From the NCBI GenBank assembly GCA_964506465.1, contig CAZDLM010000006.1, positions 19,364 through 83,363 on the forward strand: a stretch of 64,000 nt of DNA. The letters are read 5' to 3'. A program made the position numbers and the translations under genes. The notes under the pieces were generated by a model. That model worked only from the letters and a program-made list of their open reading frames with translations. It made no database searches and was not told the origin of the DNA. This DNA comes from UBA6109 sp964506465. Its GTDB lineage: Bacteria > Desulfobacterota > Syntrophia > Syntrophales > UBA6109. This document shows, piece by piece, positions 18,868 to 26,901 of this stretch. Numbering within the stretch: position 1 is the first letter of the stretch; each line of letters starts with the position of its first letter.

Positions 18868-20355
18868 ATGAAGCGTATCTGCGACATAGCCGTCATCGGC
18901 AGAGACATGGCGTCATTGGTCGCTGCGATGATGTGTGCCCGATGGGGCAAGCGGACGATCCTCATCGCCGAACAAGGGCTTCCCTCCGATTACGAGCTTT
19001 CGGGATATCGATTCTCCGTCGACCCCACTCCGCTGAGCGGATTCGGCCCTTCTCAGACCTGCCTCAAATTACTGGCGGAGTTGGATCTCCCCCTGCCGGA
19101 AAGGTCCCGGCTGGAGAGACTGGATCCTGCCATGCAGGTGATTCTGCCAGGTTGCAGACTGGATCTTCCCGCCGACCGGGAAGCCCTCTGCGAAGAACTG
19201 CAGCGGGAATTTCCGCTGCTCGCGAATTCGTTTCGCCCATTCTTCTCCTCCATGCAGGATGCCGTCGATCTCTTCAATGACTGGACAAGATCCAACCCCC
19301 TGATCCGGCCGTCGTCGCTTCGTGAGGGCTTAAAACTCCTGAAACTGACCCCCAAATTGCTCAAGACAAGATTGGCCTTAATAAAAATGATGAGGCGTGT
19401 GGAAAGGAAAGCACCGTCCGTGAAACGGGTCCTGGAGGCCGAGCGCGTCATCTTCTCTCATATGCACGACGCGAGCCTGACAAACCTTTCCTCGGCGTAC
19501 GCCTTCTGCATGCCTTGGCGGGGGCTGTACTACGCGGCCGGGGGACGCGGAAGCCTGATCGAATCGATGCAGAAGGCCTTTCAAGACATGGGAGGAGAAA
19601 TCGTAAACGACTGTTCCATCGTGCGCATCCGCACGCTGGATGATAACGAGATTGACCTGAAGGCCGGTGACGACGTTGAAAAAATCCTGGCGGATCGGCT
19701 GATCGTCAGCACGAAATGGGAAAATCTTGCGATGATCCTTCTGACGGAGCGGAGATTTCAGCGTCTCGGGCGACGCCTGCGGAATGCCAGGATCGTCCGT
19801 TTTCCATTCACGATTCAAATGGGTGTGCGGGAGGCCGGCTTGCCGGAGAAACTGGCTCCACTGGCCGCATTCGTGAAGGACGAGAAAAAGAGCGTGATAG
19901 ATCAAAACCTCATCTTTCTCCAGGTGAGCCGTCCGGGAGATCTGGAGCTTGCCCCTCCGGGAAAGCGTGCATTGAATGTGACTTTTTTTCTCCCGGAATC
20001 GCCCCTGCGTTTGACCAATGAGGAACTGCAGAGACAAATCCTCTCCGAACTCGATCAACTCGATTCTTTCTTGCCTTTCCTGCGCGAGAATATCGATTAC
20101 CTGGATATCGAGAAATCCATCGAACTTGCTCGACGTCATCAAGAGGTGATCAACTCAAAGTACCAGATGAAGCCGAACCCCTTTCTCGGCATCAAGACGC
20201 TGACGAATAAGACGCCGTCGCCGCGCGTTTTTCTCACGGGCGGACTGTTGCTGGCCGGTCTCGGATACGAAGGGGAAATCATGGCCGGCGTCCACAGCGC
20301 CCATGCGGCATTGGCTGATCAAGGAGGAGCTCATGATGCTGCCCGGGCAGTATGA
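18868..20355 (+). CDS. FAD-dependent oxidoreductase-like protein with degenerate nucleotide motifs
   Basis: 495 aa with the overall plan of the phytoene-desaturase/amine-oxidase-like flavoproteins: N-terminal Rossmann strand (CDIAVIG), an internal GGRGSLIESMQKAFQDMGGEI block typical of CrtI-type enzymes, and a C-terminal FLTGGLLLAGLGYEGEIMAG that corresponds to the FAD-binding GD motif region. Two key features are changed: the GxGxxG of the first beta-alpha-beta unit reads GRDMAS (residues 11-16), and the Asp of the C-terminal GD is Gly. Its last 23 bases overlap the start of the phosphofructokinase gene. It may bind FAD unusually or have lost it; substrate unknown. Confidence 0.7.
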   Translation: MKRICDIAVIGRDMASLVAAMMCARWGKRTILIAEQGLPSDYELSGYRFSVDPTPLSGFGPSQTCLKLLAELDLPLPERSRLERLDPAMQVILPGCRLDLPADREALCEELQREFPLLANSFRPFFSSMQDAVDLFNDWTRSNPLIRPSSLREGLKLLKLTPKLLKTRLALIKMMRRVERKAPSVKRVLEAERVIFSHMHDASLTNLSSAYAFCMPWRGLYYAAGGRGSLIESMQKAFQDMGGEIVNDCSIVRIRTLDDNEIDLKAGDDVEKILADRLIVSTKWENLAMILLTERRFQRLGRRLRNARIVRFPFTIQMGVREAGLPEKLAPLAAFVKDEKKSVIDQNLIFLQVSRPGDLELAPPGKRALNVTFFLPESPLRLTNEELQRQILSELDQLDSFLPFLRENIDYLDIEKSIELARRHQEVINSKYQMKPNPFLGIKTLTNKTPSPRVFLTGGLLLAGLGYEGEIMAGVHSAHAALADQGGAHDAARAV

Positions 20356-21646
20356 TTTCACCATAGGAAATCTTGGAACGCGAAAGATCCGGTCGTCGGT
20401 GAGTGTCAGTTACTATACGCCGGATGACAAGCGAATGCTGTTCAATACCTATCTGAAGCATTTTGAAGATTTTCGGTCCAACGACGGTACGCCGCTTTGT
20501 CTGGAGGTGGCCGGGCCCAGGGAGTTCATTTTCTTCGAACCGTCGAAGACCAAGGCGGCCATTGTGACGTGCGGGGGGCTCTGCCCCGGGATCAACGATG
20601 TGATCCGGGCGATTGTGATGGAGTTGTATCATCGGTACCGCGTGGCCAATATCATCGGGATCCGTTATGGCTTTCGCGGGCTTGTTCCCAAGTGCGGGCA
20701 TCCCGTTGTGGAATTGAGTCCGGAAGGGGTCAAGGACATCCATACGCTCGGAGGCAGCATCCTCTCCTCCTCCCGCGGAAACCAGGATCCGGAGGAAATG
20801 GTCGATGCCCTCAAGCGCATGAATGTCGATATCCTGTTCTGCATCGGCGGGGACGGAACGATGCGCTGCGCAGAAATTCTCACCGCCGAAGTGGCGCGGC
20901 GGGGCCTGAGCATCAGTATCATCGGGATTCCGAAGACGATTGACAACGATCTTCATCTCATCCAGAAGACTTTCGGGTTCGACACCGCCATCTCCGAATC
21001 TGTGCGGGTTCTGCAATGCGCCCACGCCGAAGCGAAAGGCGCCTATAACGGAATCGGACTCGTGAAAATCATGGGCAGACAGTCGGGGCATATTGCCTGC
21101 GGCGCCGCGCTGGCCCAGAATGACGTCAATTTCGTGCTCATCCCCGAAGTTCCGTTTGACCTGGATGGACCCAACGGCCTGCTGCAGTCGATACGGAAGC
21201 GGCTCGGCGAGCGGGGACATTCGGTCCTCCTCGTGGCCGAGGGCGCCGGTCAGGACCTCATGAGGAAGAAGGATCAGTCTGTGGAAAAGGATCCCTCGGG
21301 AAATGTCCGGCTCTTGGATATCGGCGTATTTCTGAAGGGCGCCATAGAGGCGTACTTCAAGTCCGTCGGGATGGATGTCAATCTGAAATACATCGATCCG
21401 AGCTATATGATTCGCAGCGTGCCGGCGAACGCGAGCGACAGCATATACTGCGGCGCCTTGGGACAATATGCCGTTCACGCCGGGATGGCGGGAAAGACCG
21501 GCATGCTCGTAGCGATGATGAAAGACGAGTATGTTCACGTCCCGCTCACCGTGGTCGGCTCCGGCATGAAAGTGGACCCCCATGGGAACATTTGGATGCG
21601 CGTCCTGGAATCCACGGGGCAACCGGCGTCTTTAACCAATCTCTAG
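20333..21646 (+). CDS. pfkA: 6-phosphofructokinase, plant/trypanosome-like long type
   Basis: 437 aa from ATG 20333, chosen because a perfect AAGGAGG (20321-20327) sits 5 bp upstream; a second ATG follows at once. The core has TCGGLCPGINDVIRAI, GFRGLVPKCG, GGDGTM (172-177) and PKTIDND (200-206). The Gly of GGDG (E. coli position 104) indicates ATP as donor, whereas PPi enzymes have Asp; the Lys of PKTIDND (position 124) is the variant otherwise seen in PPi-PFKs and in the plant and trypanosome ATP enzymes. The N-terminal extension of about 70 residues also fits that group. It would phosphorylate fructose 6-phosphate in glycolysis. Overlap with the preceding oxidoreductase-like gene implies co-transcription. 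Confidence 0.92.
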   Translation: MMLPGQYDFTIGNLGTRKIRSSVSVSYYTPDDKRMLFNTYLKHFEDFRSNDGTPLCLEVAGPREFIFFEPSKTKAAIVTCGGLCPGINDVIRAIVMELYHRYRVANIIGIRYGFRGLVPKCGHPVVELSPEGVKDIHTLGGSILSSSRGNQDPEEMVDALKRMNVDILFCIGGDGTMRCAEILTAEVARRGLSISIIGIPKTIDNDLHLIQKTFGFDTAISESVRVLQCAHAEAKGAYNGIGLVKIMGRQSGHIACGAALAQNDVNFVLIPEVPFDLDGPNGLLQSIRKRLGERGHSVLLVAEGAGQDLMRKKDQSVEKDPSGNVRLLDIGVFLKGAIEAYFKSVGMDVNLKYIDPSYMIRSVPANASDSIYCGALGQYAVHAGMAGKTGMLVAMMKDEYVHVPLTVVGSGMKVDPHGNIWMRVLESTGQPASLTNL

Positions 21647-21714
21647 GAAAAAGTGCTTGCAAATTCTATCTTTTTGGTTTATTCAGCCCTATTCTTTTTT
21701 CGAGGAGTGCGGAA

Positions 21715-21912
21715 ATGGCAAGGACATGCGAGGTATGCGGAAAAAAACCCGTGGTCGGAAACCAGGTCAGCCACGCCAATAACAGGACCCGGCGGATATG
21801 GCATCCGAATCTTCAAAAAGTGCGCTGCGTGGATTCGGCGACCGGATCGACAAAGCGGATCAAGGTCTGCACCCGCTGCCTGAGATCCGGATTTGTCAAG
21901 AAGGCTTCTTAG
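21715..21912 (+). CDS. rpmB: 50S ribosomal protein L28
   Basis: 65 aa, the normal size of L28. It begins MARTCEVCGKKPVVGNQVSH and keeps the zinc-binding pair CEVC ... CTRC, so it is the C+ form. The start ATG 21715 follows a GAGGAG site; in-frame extension upstream into the phosphofructokinase gene is not coding. A weak candidate promoter (TTGCAA at 21657, 17 bp, TATTCA) precedes it. A strong intrinsic terminator follows within 20 bp, so it is a monocistronic unit. Confidence 0.96.
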   Translation: MARTCEVCGKKPVVGNQVSHANNRTRRIWHPNLQKVRCVDSATGSTKRIKVCTRCLRSGFVKKAS

Positions 21913-21928
21913 CGCTTTTCGGCGCCAT

Positions 21929-21964
21929 AAAAAAACTGGGAACGTAGCGTTCCCGGTTTTTTTA
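21929..21964 (+). terminator. Intrinsic terminator after rpmB
   Basis: A 10 bp stem (ACTGGGAACG with CGTTCCCGGT, one G-T pair) around a TAG loop, followed by seven T. An A-run precedes it, so it may also stop transcription coming from the opposite strand (the 21996-22421 gene). Confidence 0.85.
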
Positions 21965-21995
21965 TTCTTGTGAGGTATCCATCCTCTTCAGCCGG

Positions 21996-22421
21996 TCATG
22001 GTTTCGAAGGCCCCTTCCCCAGCGTCATCTTCTTAAGGTCCGCAAGCTTTATCTGAAAAGTCCCGTACTTGGTTGCGCCGTATGCCCGATGGTCCTTGTT
22101 GACGACAAGCTCGACACTGCCGCCATCCCGAAGCTTCGCCGCAGCATACAGCTTTCCGGATGAGAACCGGAAGAGAATCGATTCGATCTGCTCGAAGGAG
22201 ACCGTATACAGTCCCTCTCCCCTCCTGCCCTCCAAATACGTTCCCCCTTCGATGCTGACATCCCTGCATTCGGTGGAGAAGTCCGTCTGATCAATAAAAA
22301 CCGCCGTAAATTGTTTTGCGGGCTCGGGGATACGATCCGGAGGGGCATCTCCTTTGAGCGGCCCCATCGCCACAAGAAGCGGCAGCGACAAGAGCAAGAC
22401 CATGATCCACGACTTCTTCAT
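21996..22421 (-). CDS. Small secreted protein of unknown function
   Basis: 141 aa. The N-terminus is a clear Sec signal peptide (MKKSW, then a hydrophobic core LLLSLPLLVAM). The mature part has alternating hydrophobic strands with DVSIEGGTYLEGRRGEG, VSFEQIESILF and GTFQIKLADLKKMTL, which suggests a small all-beta domain. The pattern of a short secreted protein between rpmB and recJ gives no functional hint. No cysteines or lipobox are positioned for lipidation. I do not recognise the family. Confidence 0.7.
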   Translation of the reverse strand: MKKSWIMVLLLSLPLLVAMGPLKGDAPPDRIPEPAKQFTAVFIDQTDFSTECRDVSIEGGTYLEGRRGEGLYTVSFEQIESILFRFSSGKLYAAAKLRDGGSVELVVNKDHRAYGATKYGTFQIKLADLKKMTLGKGPSKP

Positions 22422-22656
22422 GATACCCTCCTATTTCCCGTTCGAAATCGTCACGCAAGAAACCATGTGGCGCGAAACCGCCGCGCTCCCTCCACCGCCC
22501 ACCCGCAAGGTGCATCCGGCGGCCGAATGAGGGCGGCCGGGACCGCAGAGTCATGGTGAAATATGCACTATCATTGCGGAGTTGAAAATTCAAGGATGAA
22601 CATGCTCGGATTTCTTCCGTATTTGCATCAGTCGGCCCTGCTGCGGAAAACTGCGC
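22422..22656. other. Non-coding stretch upstream of recJ
   Basis: Together with 22657-22752 this makes a 331 bp region between the divergent secreted-protein gene and recJ. Short frames cross it but lack ribosome-binding sites and plausible protein sequence. Apart from the recJ promoter at its right end I see no structure in it. Confidence 0.5.
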
Positions 22657-22684
22657 TTGACACGAAAGCGATGATTGATATCAT
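22657..22684 (+). promoter_or_regulatory. Sigma-70 promoter of recJ
   Basis: Perfect TTGACA at 22657-22662, 16 bp spacer, TATCAT at 22679-22684, about 68 bp before the recJ ATG. Confidence 0.65.
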
Positions 22685-22752
22685 GCAAGCGCCGTGTTGG
22701 TTTCGCCGATTTTTTTCTGCGGACGGCATGAGTTCCGGAAAATCGAGGCTTC

Positions 22753-24516
22753 ATGACGCTAAAGGGATTATCCGCGGCCGGGTGGAATATCTCATCCGGC
22801 GATGATGTTCTGGAAGAAGACCTTGCTCGGCAATTTGGAATCGAACCGATCATCTCGCGTATCCTCATCGCCCGCGGCATCGTCCGCGACGATGAGGTGA
22901 AACATTTCCTCTGCCCTTCCATCAAGGACCTCTACAATCCCTATCTCATGATGGACATGGAGCGCGGCGTCGAGCGCCTGCTGAGAGCCGTTTCCAACAA
23001 AGAAAAGATCATGATTTACGGAGACTACGATGCCGACGGCATTACGTCCGTCGTGATCCTCCTGAAATTTCTTCAGGACGCCGGCGTCGACGCCTCCTAC
23101 TATATCCCTCATCGCGTCTATGAAGGATACGGCCTGAATCGGAGTGCCATCAGTCGATTCCAGTCAGAGGGCATTTCTCTTCTGATTACTGTCGATTGCG
23201 GGACGTCCGACCATGAGGAAATCGTTTACGCCAAGTCCATCGGCATTGATACGATTATCCTGGATCATCACGAGGTTCCCGACCCCCTGCCGGGAGCTGT
23301 CGCGCTCATCAATCCTCACCGCGGGGACTGCAATTTTCCTTTCAAGTCTCTTGCCGCCGTCGGCATCGTCTTCAATTTCCTGATCGCCCTTCGCGGCAGA
23401 CTGCAGCGGGAGGGATTCTGGCGTGAAGGGCACTATCCCTACCTGCGCGGCTATCTTGACCTGGTGGCCCTGGGAACGCTGGGCGACCTTGTGCCCCTGC
23501 GGGATGAAAACCGCATCTTCGTAAAGATCGGGCTCGAACTTCTTACAGGAGGGAAAAGAACCGGCATCCGGGCCCTGAAGACCGTCTGCGGCATTGACGA
23601 CGATCAGGAAGTCGACACCTTCCGGGCTTCTTTCGGTTTGATTCCCAGGATCAACGCGGCAGGTCGGATCTCGTCTCCGGAGGATGCCGTGCGGCTCCTC
23701 GAGACCGACGATTGGGACCACGCGATCGATCTCGCGAAGCGTCTCGATGCGAACAATCGGAAGAGACAGGATATGGAAAAGGGCATTCTCAAGGAGATCA
23801 CCGACAATATCGGAAAAGGGTCCTCCGGGTTAGAACTCTCGGGCGCTCTCGTCTTTTCATCCTCTTCCTGGCATCCGGGCGTCATCGGAATCGTCGCGGC
23901 CAGACTCGTTGAACGGTACAATCTTCCCGCCGTACTCATCAGCCTGAAAGACGGGATCGGCAAGGGATCGGCCCGCAGCGTCGCCGGCTTCAACATCCAT
24001 GACGGCCTGAAATGCTGCGCCTCGCACCTCGTCGCTTACGGTGGACATCAGTATGCTGCGGGGATCGTGATTCGCGAGGAGGAGATCCCGGCGTTCAGCA
24101 TGACGTTCAAGGACTTTGCACGCCGCGGCATCGATCCGGAACTGCGGCTCGGCAGAGTCAACATCGATGCCTGCTGCGAGTTCGGGGAAGTCGATGAGCG
24201 TCTGGTTTCGCAAATCCACCAGTTGGCGCCCTTCGGGGCGGCAAATCCGGAGCCTCTTCTCTGCGTCCGGAATGTGGAGATTGTTTCGACGTCGGTCGTC
24301 GGCAACAACCACCTACGGATGCGGATCTCTGCAGGTGGAACAGCCTGTAACGCGATCTGGTTCGGCAAGGGTCACCTCTTTCAATCGCTCTCGGAAGGCG
24401 TTCTCGTTGACGTCGTGTTTACACCACGGGTCCACTCCTGGAACGGGTCGAGCGAAATCCAACTGAAAGTGGCGGCCATCGCGCCGTCTTCAGCGGTTTC
24501 CTCAGCAGCCGGCTGA
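22753..24516 (+). CDS. recJ: Single-stranded-DNA-specific exonuclease RecJ
   Basis: 587 aa DHH-superfamily 5'-3' exonuclease acting in RecF-type recombination and mismatch repair. Motif I is YGDYDADGITS, motif III the DHHE box in ILDHHEVPDPLP, and the DHHA1 domain contains SSSWHPGVIGIVAARLVERYNLP and GKGSARSV with the GGHQYAAG motif. The C-terminal OB-fold carries FGAANPEP. Length is typical. The ATG at 22753 is in context of the promoter upstream. The gene ends near two hairpins shared with the convergent AtpZ-like gene. Confidence 0.95.
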   Translation: MTLKGLSAAGWNISSGDDVLEEDLARQFGIEPIISRILIARGIVRDDEVKHFLCPSIKDLYNPYLMMDMERGVERLLRAVSNKEKIMIYGDYDADGITSVVILLKFLQDAGVDASYYIPHRVYEGYGLNRSAISRFQSEGISLLITVDCGTSDHEEIVYAKSIGIDTIILDHHEVPDPLPGAVALINPHRGDCNFPFKSLAAVGIVFNFLIALRGRLQREGFWREGHYPYLRGYLDLVALGTLGDLVPLRDENRIFVKIGLELLTGGKRTGIRALKTVCGIDDDQEVDTFRASFGLIPRINAAGRISSPEDAVRLLETDDWDHAIDLAKRLDANNRKRQDMEKGILKEITDNIGKGSSGLELSGALVFSSSSWHPGVIGIVAARLVERYNLPAVLISLKDGIGKGSARSVAGFNIHDGLKCCASHLVAYGGHQYAAGIVIREEEIPAFSMTFKDFARRGIDPELRLGRVNIDACCEFGEVDERLVSQIHQLAPFGAANPEPLLCVRNVEIVSTSVVGNNHLRMRISAGGTACNAIWFGKGHLFQSLSEGVLVDVVFTPRVHSWNGSSEIQLKVAAIAPSSAVSSAAG

Positions 24517-24542
24517 TTCTCCGTCTCACCGCTATGGGCAGG

Positions 24543-24570
24543 ACGGTGCGCATTCGGCACCGTTCTTCTT
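24543..24570 (+). terminator. Probable recJ terminator
   Basis: Perfect 7 bp stem ACGGTGC / GCACCGT with a 7 nt loop, followed by a T-rich tail (TCTTCTT), 26 bp after the recJ stop. Confidence 0.5.
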
Positions 24571-24579
24571 CCGAAAAAC

Positions 24580-24616
24580 AGAAAAACCGGAGAGAATTTG
24601 TCTCCCCGGTTTTCTC
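24580..24616 (-). terminator. Intrinsic terminator for the AtpZ-like gene pair
   Basis: Stem AACCGGAGAG / CTCCCCGGTT (one mismatch) with a 5-6 nt loop. On the minus strand it runs into TTTTTCTGTTTTT, so it ends the transcript coming from the AtpZ-like genes about 50 bp after their last stop codon. Confidence 0.7.
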
Positions 24617-24663
24617 AGAATGGGACGGTGCCGCCGCGCTGGGGGATCGATCCCGGAGCGGGT

Positions 24664-24897
24664 CTAGAGATCTTTTCTCTTCAGCCACGCTTCCTGGTAG
24701 AGCCTGCCGATACAGAGGAATATGGCCAGGAAAAACAAGCCCAGCATGAAGGTGGGCGACGTGTTCAGCTTCTGGTCCAGCCAGTATCCTGCATAGAGGA
24801 AGACAAAAGATGCGATGACGATCACGAAACCCCAGGCGCTCAGATGGAGAACCGTCGCGTAGGGGCTTTCCCTGTGTGTCTTGCTTGCCGTGACCAT
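24664..24897 (-). CDS. atpZ: AtpZ/AtpI-like small membrane protein
   Basis: 77 aa from ATG 24897, which has GGAGG 7 bp upstream; an in-frame ATG at 24921 has none. Two transmembrane helices (HLSAWGFVIVIASFVFLYAGYWLD and the FMLGLFFLAIFLCIGRLYQEA stretch) connected by a short loop match the ATPase gene1/AtpZ family (PF09527-like), which helps assemble or supply cations to F-type ATP synthase. The F-ATPase genes themselves are not near it; the only neighbour is another small membrane protein 28 bp upstream on the same strand. Family assignment is by helix pattern, not by a unique motif. Confidence 0.65.
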   Translation of the reverse strand: MVTASKTHRESPYATVLHLSAWGFVIVIASFVFLYAGYWLDQKLNTSPTFMLGLFFLAIFLCIGRLYQEAWLKRKDL

Positions 24898-24925
24898 ACC
24901 CCTGCCTCCGAACGAAGACATCCCT

Positions 24926-25201
24926 TTAGCTGACGACGGTCTTCACAACGTCGATCACGGGGGAAGTGAACAGGGCGACGAGAACCGTATACAGGGCAAA
25001 AGCCCCTACGGCCTCACCCAGATACATCCTGCTGTACTTTACCTTCAGCGAGACGATGATGAGACCGCCGATGATCAGGCAGCCCAGCTGAAAATACGGG
25101 AAATTTCCCACCCCGGTCGCCGCAAACTCGGCGAAGCTGAAGGTTGCAGTCAACAGGACAACAACAGCCGCCAGAATCATGGTCGAAAACGTCTTTTTCA
25201 T
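24926..25201 (-). CDS. Small membrane protein with signal-peptide-like N-terminus
   Basis: 91 aa from ATG 25201 with a GGGAGG site; a possible ATG at 25231 lacks one. MKKTFSTMILAAVVVLLTATFSFA is a good Sec signal peptide, followed by two hydrophobic helices (FQLGCLIIGGLIIVSLKV and GAFALYTVLVALFTSPVIDVV). It ends 28 bp before the AtpZ-like gene and shares its terminator. I do not recognise it. A role with the AtpZ-like protein, for example as a membrane partner of the ATP synthase c-ring assembly, is a guess from position alone. Confidence 0.65.
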   Translation of the reverse strand: MKKTFSTMILAAVVVLLTATFSFAEFAATGVGNFPYFQLGCLIIGGLIIVSLKVKYSRMYLGEAVGAFALYTVLVALFTSPVIDVVKTVVS

Positions 25202-25426
25202 ATTGTGCTCCTCCCTTTTGCCGTGAGGCATCTTTCTTCATCTTTGCCATGTCTTATGAAATTCGCGTGCCAGTTTTGCGGCGAAGGGCAGGATAGCATG
25301 CATCTATTGGATATAATGACAGATTATCGTTATGAAAAAAGAGGTGAACGTCCGGATCAGAGGGAGCTATTCCGTCGATGTTCAATGAAACGTTTAAAAG
25401 AATCGACCAGCGTTCTATGGATTCGT

Positions 25427-26686
25427 CTACTTCCACGTCCTTCGGTCGACCATGGGTTTATCACCTTCCCCAAGGGTGCCTTCCTCGACCCAGGCCACGC
25501 TGTCGATCCGCAACGAGCAGAGGGCGCGAAACTGTTCCTGGAACCTCCGCCCGGTTTCCTCGCGTTCGGAAGAAGGAACGGGTCCCTGCAGCAGAAAGGT
25601 CAGAGAATCCTCATGCGCGGAGCGCTCAACGACCATCTGAAATTTGAGGTCCGGGAAATACCCGGCCATTCTCTTCATCTGGCTCGGCGCAACGAACATC
25701 CCCCGGACCTTTACGGCATCGCCGATTCTGCCCGCAATGCCGTCCAATCTTAAGGAAGTGCGGCCGCACGCGCACTCCGTTTCGATCAGACGCGACAGAT
25801 CGCCTGTCCCGAATCGGAAGAGGAAGAAGATGTCGTTCAGGCGGGTCACGACGATCTCGCCGTATTCGCCCGGCCCCACCCTCTTTCCCGTTGTCGGATC
25901 GACGATTTCCACATAGACTTCCTCGCAGAGATGCCAGCCATTCCTCTGCCGGCATTCAAACGCGATATCGCCGACTTCCGTTGCCCCGTACATTTGATAG
26001 GTTTCAATGCCATACTGCGACTCAAAGATGCTGCGAAGCTTCGGATCGAGCGGTTCCGCCGCGAAACAGGCCCTGCGGAGACGGAAGTCTTTTTGAAAAT
26101 CGTGTCCCAGTTCTTCCGCCTTGCGAATCACGGACATCAGAAAACTGGGTGTTCCCGTATACGCCGTAACGCCGAGATCCTTGATCAGTTGAACCTGAAT
26201 CTGGGTGCCGGAGGTGCCGGCGGGGACGACGGTCGCTCCGAGCCTGCGAAGGGCATCGTGAAACGTCAGGCCCGCGGCGACGAGGTGATAGGAGAAGGCG
26301 TTGAGAACGATGTCGCCGCGGCGGATCCCGGCGGCAAAATAGGCCCGGGCCCAGAGGGGATCCCGTTGTCCGAGATGCGGTTCATAGACGGGCCCGGGCG
26401 ACGTAAAGATGCGGTCGATGCTCTTCCGGCGGTCGCAGAAGCCCCCGTAAGGCGGCTCGGAGGCCTCCAGCTCGACTACTCTTTCGCGGGACAATACCGG
26501 CAGCTTCTCGAGATCCGCGAGGCCGGCGAAATCGCCTGGCGTGAGATCCCTCTCGTCCATCATCTTCTTTACAAGACGAGATCTTTGATACCCCTTCCTG
26601 AGCATCTCCCGCAGACGTTCCTCCTGCGACGCAAGCCGTTCGTCCCGATTTCTGTCCTCCCTGCTGTCGAACCCGATCTTCTTCAT
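25427..26686 (-). CDS. paaK: Phenylacetate-CoA ligase family adenylate-forming enzyme
   Basis: 419 aa, close to the roughly 430 aa of PaaK. Shows the AMP-binding enzyme plan with RIFTSPGPVYEP (P-loop-like), the YQMYGATEVGDIAFEC motif and a FRFGTGDLSRL hinge, and the C-terminal KVRGMFVAPSQM segment typical of PaaK. It activates phenylacetate or a related aryl or short acid to its CoA ester with ATP. The start is ATG 26686 with GGAG upstream. It lies at the downstream end of the liv gene run, 215 bp after livF, and may serve the same imported substrate. Substrate is not fixed by sequence. Confidence 0.85.
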   Translation of the reverse strand: MKKIGFDSREDRNRDERLASQEERLREMLRKGYQRSRLVKKMMDERDLTPGDFAGLADLEKLPVLSRERVVELEASEPPYGGFCDRRKSIDRIFTSPGPVYEPHLGQRDPLWARAYFAAGIRRGDIVLNAFSYHLVAAGLTFHDALRRLGATVVPAGTSGTQIQVQLIKDLGVTAYTGTPSFLMSVIRKAEELGHDFQKDFRLRRACFAAEPLDPKLRSIFESQYGIETYQMYGATEVGDIAFECRQRNGWHLCEEVYVEIVDPTTGKRVGPGEYGEIVVTRLNDIFFLFRFGTGDLSRLIETECACGRTSLRLDGIAGRIGDAVKVRGMFVAPSQMKRMAGYFPDLKFQMVVERSAHEDSLTFLLQGPVPSSEREETGRRFQEQFRALCSLRIDSVAWVEEGTLGEGDKPMVDRRTWK

Positions 26687-26780
26687 CTCGACTCCTTCTC
26701 TTCCGCAGACCCCTGCTGCCGCCTTCCCAGACCAATCAAGAAAGCCGGATACCAGGCCCCCGATGCTTCGACACGCTCAT

Positions 26781-26833
26781 CCTTCGACAAGCTCAGGATG
26801 ACAGTTTCAGGCTGTCCTGAGCCTGCCGAAAGG
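26781..26833. repeat. Imperfect palindrome, probably a dispersed repeat
   Basis: CCTTCGACAAGCTCAGGATGACA is followed 9 bp later by the near inverse TGTCCTGAGCCTGCCGAAAGG. A shorter related half-copy CTTCGACACGCTCATCC precedes it at 26766. This type of palindrome with TTCGACAAGCTCAGGA arms is common as a dispersed intergenic element in many bacterial genomes. It sits between livF and the paaK-like gene; it could also act as a transcript hairpin. Genome-wide copy number cannot be seen here. Confidence 0.6.
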
Positions 26834-26901
26834 CCGAACGGCGACGGATGAGGGCCTTCGATGGACTTCAGGGCGCAACAGATCCCTTCTTGGGCCGTCT
26901 G

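Noticed and set aside
22563..22805. An 80-codon frame in front of recJ
   Set aside because: It contains the recJ promoter and overlaps the start of recJ, and has no ribosome-binding site or family resemblance.
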